This document shows, in pieces, positions 8,015 through 17,677 of a DNA stretch of 64,000 nucleotides; within the stretch, counting starts at the first letter, position 1, and each line of letters starts with the position of its first letter. A model generated the notes under the pieces. The model was not told the origin of the DNA. It did not search any database and worked only from the letters and a program-made list of their open reading frames with translations. Position numbers and translations under genes: made by a program. The DNA lies in assembly GCA_020637235.1 (NCBI GenBank), contig JACJWG010000002.1, forward strand, positions 186,001 through 250,000, written 5' to 3'. The stretch is from Acidimicrobiaceae bacterium (GTDB lineage Bacteria; Actinomycetota; Acidimicrobiia; Acidimicrobiales; Ilumatobacteraceae).

Positions 8015-9862
8015 ATGGGTCCCGCCACTTCGTCCGTTCCGCCCGCCGGTCGCTCCCTCGTCGTCGGCCGTGTCCGTCGACCGAGTGCGCGCACCTGGCT
8101 CCTGACGATCGCCGCCGCTGTCGCGGCGGTGCTCGCCGGGTGGCTCGGTGGTGCCTCGGTGCGGGTGGCCCACGCCGAGAACACCCTCGTGAGCTCGTCG
8201 CCGGCCAACAACGAGACCGTCGCCACCTCACCGACGTCGCTCGGCTTCGTGTTCGCCGAGCCGCTCGGTCCCACCTCGACGATCGTCGTCGCCTGCAACG
8301 GCGAGCCGTTCCCCGTCGGCGTGCCGCAGGTGGGTCCCGACGGTCTGAGCGCATCCGTCGCCGTGCCCAACCCGATGCCGAAGGGGACGTGCAGCGCGGT
8401 GCTGTCGGTGAGCGCACCCGACGCACAGCCGAACGGGTCGGCCCGGATCACCTTCAACATCACCGCCGACGCCGCGCCCACCACGACCGTCGCCGTGGCC
8501 GACCCGGCGACATCCACGGGTGATGCCTCGACCCCGACCTCGGTGGACGGCTCGGTGGACGGCTCGGTCGCCCTCGACGACACGGCCGGCTCCGGCACGG
8601 GCGACGGGTCCGACACCGAGGTGGACACCCCCCGCGTGGGCGGACCGCTCGGACTCGCCCGACTCGTGTCGTCGTTGTCGGTCGCGGTGCTGTTCGGATC
8701 GTTCGTGCTGATCGTCGTCGCCTGGCCCGAGGGCATCGAGTACATCCTGACGGTCCGCTTCCTGCGCACCGCGTGGGGCGTCGCGATCGTGTCGTCGGTG
8801 TTCGTCGCGATCCTGATGCGAGCCGAGATGACCGGTACCTCCATCGGCGCCTCGCTCAGTCCGACCGCCTGGGTGGACCTGAAGGACTCGGGGCCCGGGC
8901 TGGCCGCCCTGGCTCGCGTCGCCTTCGCCGCAGCGTGCGGGTGGACGGTGATCCGCCCCGAGCGCTGCCTCGAGCCACAGTCGCAGGCGATGGCGCTCGG
9001 ACTCCCGGCGCTCGCCGTCGCGACCTTCGGCTTCAGCCGATCCGGCGGCGACCTGGTGCTGCTCGGGTACGCCGCCGGCGTGCTCCACGCCGTGTCGATG
9101 GCCGTCTGGCTGGGCGGGATCGTGCTCCTCACGCGCGTGGTGCTCGCCGGCCCCGGGGAGGACGACCTCGTCCACGCGGTGCGCGGGTTCAGCCGACTCT
9201 CGACCCCGGCCCTGCTGGCGACCATCGTCACCGGTGCCGTGCAGACCTGGCGGCTCGACCGGGGCTCGCTGTTCGACACCTCGCACGGGCGCCTGGTGCT
9301 CCTGAAGGCGCTGGCCGTCGGCGTGATGGTGTTCGTCGGTCTCGCCACCCGGCAGTTCGTGTCGTCCCGGTTGCGCAACGCCGACTCGATGACGGGGCCG
9401 CTCGCGTCGCGGCTGCGGCGGGCGACCGGCATGGAGGCCGCCGGCGGCGTGCTGGTGCTGGCACTGACCGCGTGGATGCTGTCGCTCACACCGACCGGCG
9501 TCATCGACACGGGCGACCCCACCCGCTATGCCTACACCGATGGTCGGTTCGTGCTCGAGGACGCGGGCGCCGACCTCACCGTGATGCTCACCGGCGGGAT
9601 CGGCCGCAACGGCGTGAAGGTGGAGGTGGACGCACCCACGACCGGCCTCGCCTCGGTGGTCGTGACGTTCCGGCCCCCGGACGACACCCTCGCCGCGACG
9701 GTGGTGCTCACGGTGCCGGCCGAGCTCACCGGTGAGGGCGCCGCCGTGCTGCCCGCGATCGAGGGCATCCCGCTCGACATGGCCGGATTGTGGACCCTCG
9801 AGGTGGCGGTCACCTCCGCGACCGGCACCCAGACGGCGCAGAAGACCTTCGTCGTCGAGTGA
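8015..9862 (+). CDS. CopC/CopD-type copper protein with C-terminal YtkA-like domain
   Basis: 615 aa. A long signal segment ends at AHA (~55). A CopC-like beta-sandwich follows (ENTLVSSSPANNETV through ~150), then an acidic Ser/Thr-rich linker with repeated VDGSVDGS, and about eight membrane helices (~210-500) of CopD type (FSRLSTPALLATIVTGAVQT). The last ~110 residues form an extracytoplasmic domain resembling YtkA/FixH proteins. CopC-CopD fusions are known in Gram-positives and are linked to copper uptake or delivery. Metal ligands in the CopC part are sparse, so copper binding is inferred from family only. Confidence 0.85.
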   Translation: MGPATSSVPPAGRSLVVGRVRRPSARTWLLTIAAAVAAVLAGWLGGASVRVAHAENTLVSSSPANNETVATSPTSLGFVFAEPLGPTSTIVVACNGEPFPVGVPQVGPDGLSASVAVPNPMPKGTCSAVLSVSAPDAQPNGSARITFNITADAAPTTTVAVADPATSTGDASTPTSVDGSVDGSVALDDTAGSGTGDGSDTEVDTPRVGGPLGLARLVSSLSVAVLFGSFVLIVVAWPEGIEYILTVRFLRTAWGVAIVSSVFVAILMRAEMTGTSIGASLSPTAWVDLKDSGPGLAALARVAFAAACGWTVIRPERCLEPQSQAMALGLPALAVATFGFSRSGGDLVLLGYAAGVLHAVSMAVWLGGIVLLTRVVLAGPGEDDLVHAVRGFSRLSTPALLATIVTGAVQTWRLDRGSLFDTSHGRLVLLKALAVGVMVFVGLATRQFVSSRLRNADSMTGPLASRLRRATGMEAAGGVLVLALTAWMLSLTPTGVIDTGDPTRYAYTDGRFVLEDAGADLTVMLTGGIGRNGVKVEVDAPTTGLASVVVTFRPPDDTLAATVVLTVPAELTGEGAAVLPAIEGIPLDMAGLWTLEVAVTSATGTQTAQKTFVVE

Positions 9863-9863
9863 C

Positions 9864-9878
9864 CACGCCGCCGGCGTG
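9864..9878. terminator. Short GC hairpin after the CopC/D gene
   Basis: CACGCC-gcc-GGCGTG lies 2 bp after the stop at 9862. There is no U tract, so terminator function is uncertain. It also lies near the 3' end of the convergent ligase gene. Confidence 0.35.
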
Positions 9879-9890
9879 CCCGGCCGTCGT

Positions 9891-9940
9891 CAGCCATCGA
9901 GAGCCATCGAGAGCCATCGTCAGCCATCGTCAGCCGTCGG
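9891..9940. repeat. Five tandem 10-bp repeats at the ligase 3' end
   Basis: The units are CAGCCATCGA, GAGCCATCGA, GAGCCATCGT, CAGCCATCGT and CAGCCGTCGG. The last copy enters the 3' end of the minus-strand ligase gene (stop at 9930) and covers its stop. The 10-bp period is not a multiple of three. Confidence 0.9.
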
Positions 9941-11054
9941 CCGCCGCCACGAGGTCGTGGAACGGGACGCGGTTCGCGACCTCGAGCTGGTCGTAGCGGC
10001 AGCTCGCCGGGGTGCGGTCGGGTCGCCAGCGCAGGAACGACGACCCGTGACGGAACCGGCCCTTCTCGAGCTGGCCGAAGGTCACCTCGGCCACCCGCTC
10101 GGCGCGGATCGGCACCCACGACAGGTCCTTCTTCGCGTTCCAACGACTCTGCGCGCCCGGGAGACGGCCCTCGGCGTGCGCCTGTGCCTCGGCCCAGTCG
10201 CGCCACGGGTGATCGTCGAGCGCGCCCTCGAGCAGCGGGGCCAGTTCGACGAGCAGCTCGGCCCGACGCTTCGCGGTGAAGCTGGCCGTCACGCCCACGT
10301 GATGCAATCGGCCCTCGTCGTCGTGCAGCCCGAGCAGGAGCGAGCCCACGCCCTGACCGTCCTTGTGGATCCGGTAGCCCGCCACCACGCACTCGGCGGT
10401 GCGCAGGTGCTTCACCTTCACCAGCGTCCGCTTGTCGGGGGTGTACGGATCGGCGAGCCGCTTCGCGACCACACCGTCGAGGCCGGCACCTTCGAACTCG
10501 ACGAACCAGCGTCGCGCCACGACGGCGTCACGTGTGCTCGGGCAGCGGTGCACCGCCGGCGTGTGGTCGGGCCCGGCCGGCACCGCCGGGGCACCGAGCG
10601 CCCGGTCGAGCAGTGCGTGCCGCTCGACCAGCGGGGCCGACATCAACGAACGGTCGTCGAGCGCGAGCAGGTCGAACGCGACGAACGACGCCGGCGTCTC
10701 GGCCGCCAGCCGGCGCACCCTCGACTCGGCCGGGTGGATGCGCTGCAACAACGCGTCGAAGTCGAGGCCGCGGTCGTCGACGTCGGGCACCACGATCTCG
10801 CCGTCGACGACACACCGTTCGGGCAGCTGCGCGAGCAGCGGTGCGAACAGCTCGGGGAAGTACCGGTTGAACGGCCGCTCGTTCCGACTCGACAACTCGA
10901 GCTCGTCGCCGGATCGGAACACGATGCAGCGGAAGCCGTCCCACTTCGGCTCGTACAGCCACTCGTCGGGCTCGCCCTCGGGGATCGTGTCGGCCGCCTT
11001 GGCCAGCATCGGGGCGATCGGTGACTCGAGCGGCAGGCCGCGGAAGGAGGTCAT
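9930..11054 (-). CDS. ligC: ATP-dependent DNA ligase, LigC type
   Basis: 374 aa from ATG 11054 (MTSFRGLPL). The adenylation motif EPKWDGFR places the nucleophilic Lys at residue 37. Further nucleotidyltransferase motifs are visible: SSRNERPFNRYFPEL, VVDGEIVVPD, FVAFDLLALD, GLDGVVAKR and LVKVKHLRTAECVV. A C-terminal OB domain follows. It has the size and order of mycobacterial LigC, which serves DNA repair, rather than LigD, since no polymerase or nuclease domain is attached. No Ku gene is in the window. It is divergent from the carboxylase gene, with 69 bp between starts. The start could instead be GTG 11108, but that would overlap the promoter region. Confidence 0.92.
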   Translation of the reverse strand: MTSFRGLPLESPIAPMLAKAADTIPEGEPDEWLYEPKWDGFRCIVFRSGDELELSSRNERPFNRYFPELFAPLLAQLPERCVVDGEIVVPDVDDRGLDFDALLQRIHPAESRVRRLAAETPASFVAFDLLALDDRSLMSAPLVERHALLDRALGAPAVPAGPDHTPAVHRCPSTRDAVVARRWFVEFEGAGLDGVVAKRLADPYTPDKRTLVKVKHLRTAECVVAGYRIHKDGQGVGSLLLGLHDDEGRLHHVGVTASFTAKRRAELLVELAPLLEGALDDHPWRDWAEAQAHAEGRLPGAQSRWNAKKDLSWVPIRAERVAEVTFGQLEKGRFRHGSSFLRWRPDRTPASCRYDQLEVANRVPFHDLVAAADG

Positions 11055-11109
11055 GTGCCCACGATGCCAGGCCCACCGCCAGGAATGCACGGGGTCTCGG
11101 GTCGGCAAC

Positions 11110-11115
11110 TAGTTT
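11110..11115 (+). promoter_or_regulatory. -10-like TAGTTT of acyl-CoA carboxylase gene
   Basis: TAGTTT is 8 nt before GTG 11124, and no Shine-Dalgarno sequence lies between. This fits a leaderless mRNA. Confidence 0.5.
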
Positions 11116-11123
11116 GGACCCCC

Positions 11124-12677
<1,554 letters not shown>

Positions 12678-12690
12678 GCCGGAGCGACCG

Positions 12691-12879
12691 ATGGACACCG
12701 AGATCAGCCCGGCGCCGACCGACGAGGAGGCCGCCGCGATCGTCGCCGCCGCACAGGCGCTGTGGCCCCGCCCGGTGATCGCCGCCGAGGAGACCAGGCG
12801 ACGCGACACCGCGTGGCGCTTCAGCGGACGGTGGTGGGCGAAGCCGATCTCGGCCCGCCGCGACCGGCCGTTCCACTGA
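12691..12879 (+). CDS. Acyl-CoA carboxylase epsilon subunit
   Basis: The 62-aa protein starts 14 bp after the carboxyltransferase gene. It has a short acidic helix (TDEEAAAIVAAAQAL) followed by a basic Trp-rich tail ending WRFSGRWWAKP. This layout and position match the actinobacterial AccE/PccE peptides that strengthen alpha-beta assembly. It is too short for motif-level proof, but context is strong. Confidence 0.8.
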   Translation: MDTEISPAPTDEEAAAIVAAAQALWPRPVIAAEETRRRDTAWRFSGRWWAKPISARRDRPFH

Positions 12880-12906
12880 CGGCGTCGATCCGGCGGCGAC
12901 CTCGGG

Positions 12907-12912
12907 TACGGT
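12907..12912 (+). promoter_or_regulatory. -10-like TACGGT of phosphoesterase gene
   Basis: TACGGT is exactly 7 nt before GTG 12920, with no ribosome site. A leaderless start is inferred. Confidence 0.5.
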
Positions 12913-12919
12913 CGGCACC

Positions 12920-13924
12920 GTGGAGATCACGACCGTCGCCGACGACCTGATCGTCGCGCACGACGGTGTCGTGGTCCGCCGCCTCGAGCACCTCGAACCC
13001 GACACGGTCTACGACGTCGGCGGCGTCGAGGCGCGCACCCTGGCGCGTCCGGCGGGCGAACTCCGCTGCCGCATCGCCACCGTCAACGACGTGCACTTCG
13101 GCGAGCTCGAGGCCGGGCGGATCGACCATCTCGCCGAAGGTCCGGTCCAGCGCGTGGGCCCCGACGAGCCGCCGTACCCCGAGACGATGAACCGGGCTGC
13201 CGTCGCCGAGATCGCCGCGACGGACGTCGCCGCCGTCATCGTGAAGGGCGACCTCTCGAGCGACGGCACCGACGAGGAATGGGCCGCGTTCGAAGCGTGC
13301 TACCGGGCACCCTTCGGTGACCGCCTGCACGTGGTGCGCGGCAACCACGACGCCTACCGAGGACAGACCGCGTACGCCGGCGACCAGTGGATCGAGCTCG
13401 CCGGGGTCGCCGTGGCCCTGCTCGACACCGTGCGGCCCGAGCGGAGCACCGGCTGGATCTCACCCGAGCAACTCGACTGGCTCGATGCCCACGCCGCGAG
13501 TGCGGAACGGTCCGGCACCCCCGTGCTCGTGATGGGCCACCACCAGCAATGGGTGTCGGGCGCACGGTCGGAGGACTACTTCGGCATCCATCCCGATCCG
13601 AGCGACGCACTCACCGAGCTGATCGGCCGGCGCCGCTCGATCGTCGCGTACACGGCGGGTCACACCCATCGGCACCGTCGGCGTTGGTTGCCGTCGGGCG
13701 TGCCGACGATCGAGGTCGGCTGCGTGAAGGACTTCCCCGGTACCTGGGCCGAGTACCGGGTGTACGACGGGGGCATCCTGCAGGTGGTGCACCGCATGTC
13801 GTCGCTCGACGCGCTGCGCTGGAGCGAGCGGTGCCGTGGTCTCTACCGCGACTTCGGGATGGACTACGCGTCCTACGCCCTCGGCCACCTCGACGAGCGG
13901 TGCTTCACCATCGCCGTGCGTTGA
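12920..13924 (+). CDS. Calcineurin-like metallophosphoesterase
   Basis: 334 aa. The dinuclear-metal motifs occur in order: NDVHF (~55-59), GDLSSDG (~111-117), GNHD (~141-144), GHH (~211) and GHTH (~247-250). An ~45-residue N-terminal beta segment before the catalytic domain may be a small accessory domain. The arrangement resembles CpdA-like cyclic nucleotide phosphodiesterases, but substrate cannot be decided from sequence. No signal peptide is visible, so it is likely cytoplasmic. The GTG start is supported by the -10 element 7 nt upstream. Confidence 0.88.
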   Translation: MEITTVADDLIVAHDGVVVRRLEHLEPDTVYDVGGVEARTLARPAGELRCRIATVNDVHFGELEAGRIDHLAEGPVQRVGPDEPPYPETMNRAAVAEIAATDVAAVIVKGDLSSDGTDEEWAAFEACYRAPFGDRLHVVRGNHDAYRGQTAYAGDQWIELAGVAVALLDTVRPERSTGWISPEQLDWLDAHAASAERSGTPVLVMGHHQQWVSGARSEDYFGIHPDPSDALTELIGRRRSIVAYTAGHTHRHRRRWLPSGVPTIEVGCVKDFPGTWAEYRVYDGGILQVVHRMSSLDALRWSERCRGLYRDFGMDYASYALGHLDERCFTIAVR

Positions 13925-13965
13925 CGGGCTGGTGAGGGTCGGCCCGGGGCTGACACCATGTCGGC

Positions 13966-15099
13966 GTGAACCCACCACCGTTGCACGGCCTGCGCGTCCT
14001 CGACCTGTCGACGGTGCTCGCCGGACCGAACGCCGCCCGCTACCTCGCCGACTTCGGCGCCGACGTGATCAAGGTGGAGCGACCCGACACCGGCGACAGC
14101 CTGCGCAACATGGCCTGGCGCGACCCGCGCGACGGCACCGGGCTGTGGTGGAAGCTCGTCAACCGCAACAAGCGCACGCTCGCGCTCGATCTGAAGGCCG
14201 CGGACGACCGCGAACTGTTCCTGCGTCTCGTCGACGACGCGCACGTGGTGATCGAGAACTTCCGACCCGGCACGATGGAACGCCTGGGCCTCGGCCCGGA
14301 CGTGCTGCACGCGCGCAACCCACAGCTGGTGCTCACCCGCGTCACCGGGTTCGGCCAGGACGGGCCCTACGCGTCGCGTCCCGGCTTCGCCACCATCGCC
14401 GAGGTGATGTCGGGGCTGAGCGCGATCAGCGGCGAACCCGACGGGCAGCCGATGCTGCCGGCGATCGCCTTGACCGACGAGGTGACCGGGCTGGTGGCCG
14501 CGTTCGCCACGATGGTGGCGATCCACAGCGGCGCCGGTCAGGTGGTGGACGTCAGCCTGCTCGAGAGCCTCTTCCAGCTGATGGGGCCGCTGATCTCGCT
14601 GTACCGGCTGACCGGTGAGCAACAGCCCCGACTCGGGACCGGATTGCCGTACACCGTGCCGCGTGGCACCTATCGCTGTCGCGACGGGCGATGGGTCGGG
14701 TTGTCGGCCAGTGCCGACAGTGTGGCCCAGCGCGTGAACCGGGTGCTCGGCGTGGGCGACGATCCGCGGTTCGCGACCTTCGAGGGTCGGATGGCCCACC
14801 GCGAGGCACTCGAGGCCGTGATGACGGAGTGGTGCGCGGCACGCACGCAGGCCGAGGTGATCCAGGCGTTCGGTGACGCCGAAGCGGCGATCGGTCCGGT
14901 GCTCGACATGGCCGACATCTCGACCGATCCGCACTACGCAGCCCGCGATGCGATCGTCGAGCTCGACGGGGTGCCGATGCAGGGCCTGATCGCGAAGCTC
15001 TCGGCCACGCCGGGCGTGTTGCGCTGGCACGGCCGCGCGATCGACGCGGACGGCGCCGCCATCCGCGCACACGGCTGGGGACCCCCGCCGGAGGCCTGA
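13966..15099 (+). CDS. CaiB/BaiF-type (family III) CoA-transferase
   Basis: 377 aa. The N-terminus GLRVLDLSTVLAGPNAARYL, then ADFGADVIKVERPDTGDSLR, is the typical family III opening. KSEAD-like segments follow (NKRTLALDLK, VIENFRPGTMERLGLGP, LVLTRVTGFGQDGPYASRPG). Such enzymes swap CoA between carboxylic acids in carnitine, oxalate or steroid/bile-acid metabolism; racemases of the same fold (AMACR) are also possible. Start GTG 13966 lies 6 nt after CACCAT. A perfect hairpin follows the stop. No operon partner indicates the substrate. Confidence 0.9.
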   Translation: MNPPPLHGLRVLDLSTVLAGPNAARYLADFGADVIKVERPDTGDSLRNMAWRDPRDGTGLWWKLVNRNKRTLALDLKAADDRELFLRLVDDAHVVIENFRPGTMERLGLGPDVLHARNPQLVLTRVTGFGQDGPYASRPGFATIAEVMSGLSAISGEPDGQPMLPAIALTDEVTGLVAAFATMVAIHSGAGQVVDVSLLESLFQLMGPLISLYRLTGEQQPRLGTGLPYTVPRGTYRCRDGRWVGLSASADSVAQRVNRVLGVGDDPRFATFEGRMAHREALEAVMTEWCAARTQAEVIQAFGDAEAAIGPVLDMADISTDPHYAARDAIVELDGVPMQGLIAKLSATPGVLRWHGRAIDADGAAIRAHGWGPPPEA

Positions 15100-15105
15100 C
15101 GCGGA

Positions 15106-15135
15106 CACGGCCGCACCCCGGAGGATGCGGCCGTG
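15106..15135. terminator. Hairpin between convergent genes
   Basis: CACGGCCGCA and TGCGGCCGTG form a perfect 10-bp stem with a 10-nt loop, 7 bp after the CoA-transferase stop. There is no clear U tract. It sits between convergent genes and could serve both directions. Confidence 0.6.
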
Positions 15136-15187
15136 CTCTCGGTCGTACGCCGAAGACGCCGGCGGTGGTGCCGCCGGACGGACGGAC

Positions 15188-15343
15188 TCAGTTGCCGTCG
15201 CCGTCCTTGTCGCCCGGGATGATCTTCTCGATCTTGTCGGTGACGCTGTCGGGCAGCTTGTCGGCCACCTTCTCGACGAGGTCCTCGGCCTTGTCCTTCA
15301 GCTCGGCGGCCTTCTCCTTGGCCTTGTCCAGGAAATCGCTCAT
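15188..15343 (-). CDS. 51-aa amphipathic helical protein
   Basis: MSDFLDKAKEKAAELKDKAE opens a single highly charged helix of Lys/Glu heptad-like repeats, ending IIPGDKDGDGN. An AAGGAG ribosome site sits 7 nt before ATG 15343, so translation is well supported. It resembles small CsbD-like or Rv0909-like helical proteins in composition, but I cannot assign a family. No toxin-like partner is adjacent. Confidence 0.75.
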   Translation of the reverse strand: MSDFLDKAKEKAAELKDKAEDLVEKVADKLPDSVTDKIEKIIPGDKDGDGN

Positions 15344-15496
15344 GGTGTGCTCCTTCAGGGGCGTGTTCGGCGGGGTGATCCGACGGATCGGCAGTCGGAC
15401 GTCGCCGCAGCCCGATTCGTCGCGCCAGATTGTGCCACGAATCGATCCCACGACGAACGGGCGATCGGACGGTCGGCTGGAGACCCCGCAGTCGCG

Positions 15497-16147
<651 letters not shown>

Positions 16148-16207
16148 GGTGACGCTCCTCCTGCACAAGTGGTGACATGTCGAGGCTACGGCCCACGACG
16201 CACGCCG

Positions 16208-16213
16208 TACATT
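16208..16213 (+). promoter_or_regulatory. -10-like TACATT of acetyltransferase gene
   Basis: TACATT is 7 nt before GTG 16221. It favours that start over GTG 16215 and suggests a leaderless transcript. Confidence 0.5.
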
Positions 16214-16220
16214 CGTGCCC

Positions 16221-16706
16221 GTGAAGATCCGTGAGACCACACCCGCCGACCTCGACGACGCGCTCGCTCTCAACAACGCGAACGTCCCGGCGTTGAACGA
16301 GCTCGACGCGCCGGAGATCGCCCGCCTCGTGTCGATCGCGCACACGGCACTCACCGCGGAGGTGGACGGCGCGTTCGCCGGGTTCTGCGTCGCGTTCGCG
16401 CCCGGCGTCGACTACGGCAGCTTGAATTACGGCTGGTTCAGCCGCACCTACGACCGGTTCGTGTACCTCGACCGCATCGCCGTCGACCCGGCCTACCGTC
16501 GCTACGGGATCGGTCGGGCGTTCTACGAGCGGCTGATCGAGCGTGCTCGAGGCCACGTCCCGCGGATCACCTGCGAGGTGAACGTCCGACCGATGAACGA
16601 GGCCTCGCTCGCGTTCCACCACTCGATCGGGTTCCGGGAGGTCGGCCAGCAGGAGACCGACGGCGGCAACAAGACCGTCAGCCTGCTCGCCCTCGACCTC
16701 GACTGA
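16221..16706 (+). CDS. GNAT-family N-acetyltransferase
   Basis: 161 aa from GTG 16221 (MKIRETTPADL). The acetyl-CoA-binding motif A is clear: YLDRIAVDPAYRRYGIGRAF, with the R/Q-x-x-G-x-G/A pattern as RRYGIG. Motif B-like EVNVRPMNEASLAFHHSIGF follows. It resembles the single-domain acetyltransferases of amino acids or amines, but the substrate is unknown. It is divergent from msrA. Confidence 0.88.
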   Translation: MKIRETTPADLDDALALNNANVPALNELDAPEIARLVSIAHTALTAEVDGAFAGFCVAFAPGVDYGSLNYGWFSRTYDRFVYLDRIAVDPAYRRYGIGRAFYERLIERARGHVPRITCEVNVRPMNEASLAFHHSIGFREVGQQETDGGNKTVSLLALDLD

Positions 16707-16707
16707 G

Positions 16708-16769
16708 CCGGTCCTGGGCGCCACGGAATCCCACCACCAGGCACGGTGAACGACGACCGGCACCCAGGA
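16708..16769. repeat. Palindromic 62-bp element, copy 1
   Basis: First of two near-identical copies that start 72 bp apart. Each begins CCGGTCCTGGGYGCC and ends GGCACCCA, so its ends are inverted repeats of each other (CCTGGGTGCC / GGCACCCAGG). The core contains GGCACGGTGAACGACGACC. It lies directly after the acetyltransferase stop. Confidence 0.9.
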
Positions 16770-16779
16770 GTTTCGAGAA

Positions 16780-16841
16780 CCGGTCCTGGGTGCCACGGGA
16801 TCCCACGACCAGGCACGGTGAACGACGACCGGCACCCAAGA
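16780..16841. repeat. Palindromic 62-bp element, copy 2
   Basis: Second copy, differing from copy 1 at only a few bases. The pair could fold into large stem-loops in RNA or single-stranded DNA, as REP/BIME elements do. No transposase is nearby. Confidence 0.9.
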
Positions 16842-16889
16842 CCTCGCGGCCGACGACGAGCGCGGACCGGGCGGACGAACGGCCTCACG

Positions 16890-16895
16890 TAGCAT
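16890..16895 (+). promoter_or_regulatory. -10-like TAGCAT of nitrilase-family gene
   Basis: TAGCAT is 7 nt before ATG 16903, without a ribosome site. A leaderless start is inferred. Confidence 0.5.
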
Positions 16896-16902
16896 CGCGG
16901 CC

Positions 16903-17664
16903 ATGCGGATCGCGGCGGTACAGCACGACATCGTCTGGGGGGACCGGGACGCGAACTTCGAGCGCCTCGCGCCACGCATCAGCGGCGCGGCCGCATCGGG
17001 CGCCCGACTCGTGCTGTGCACCGAGACGTACTCCACCGGGTTCGCGGTCGACGACCCCGACCTCGGCGAGCCCGAAGGCGGCCCGTCGTCGCAATTCCTG
17101 ATCGCCCAGGCGCGCGAGCACGACGTATGGGTGGGCGGCAGCTGCCCCGAGCGGGGCGACGACGGCGACCCGCGGCCGTACAACAGCTTCGTGCTCGCCG
17201 GCCCCGACGGCACCGTGCACCGGTATCGCAAGATCCACCCCTTCGGCTACGGCGGCGAGCACAAGCACTTCCGCGCGGGCGACGGCTTCCGCACCGTCAC
17301 CATCGACGACCTGCGGATCAGCCTCTTCGTCTGTTACGACCTGCGATTCGCCGACGAGTTCTGGCAGCTCGCCCACGACACCGACGTGTACCTCGTGCCC
17401 GCCAACTGGCCCGAGCCACGTCGGACCCACTGGATGTCGTTGCTGCAGGCCCGAGCGATCGAGAACCTCGCCTACGTCGTCGGATGCAACCGGGTCGGCA
17501 GCGGAGGCGGGCTGGTGTACTCGGGCGACAGCCGCATCGTCGATCCGCTCGGCGAGATGCTCGCCACGGGTGCGATGGGCGAGACCGTGCTGCTCGCCGA
17601 CGTCGATCCCGCACAGGTCACCGCCGCACGCGAGCGTTTCGGCTTCTTGAACGATCGTCGCTGA
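16903..17664 (+). CDS. Carbon-nitrogen hydrolase (nitrilase superfamily, omega-amidase-like)
   Basis: 253 aa. The Glu-Lys-Cys triad is readable: E41 (LCTETYSTGF), K~109 (YRKIHPFGYGGE) and C~144 (FVCYDLRFADEF). Downstream PANWPEPRRTHWMSLLQARA and GCNRVGSGGG fit the YafV/omega-amidase branch, which hydrolyses deaminated glutamine or asparagine products. Length is standard for single-domain members. The LuxR-type regulator begins 13 bp later, so the two may be co-transcribed. Confidence 0.9.
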   Translation: MRIAAVQHDIVWGDRDANFERLAPRISGAAASGARLVLCTETYSTGFAVDDPDLGEPEGGPSSQFLIAQAREHDVWVGGSCPERGDDGDPRPYNSFVLAGPDGTVHRYRKIHPFGYGGEHKHFRAGDGFRTVTIDDLRISLFVCYDLRFADEFWQLAHDTDVYLVPANWPEPRRTHWMSLLQARAIENLAYVVGCNRVGSGGGLVYSGDSRIVDPLGEMLATGAMGETVLLADVDPAQVTAARERFGFLNDRR

Positions 17665-17677
17665 CCGCAGGCACCTC

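Noticed and set aside
15188..15343. Toxin-antitoxin pair
   Set aside because: The helical protein resembles small antitoxins in composition, but no second small gene is adjacent on either side.
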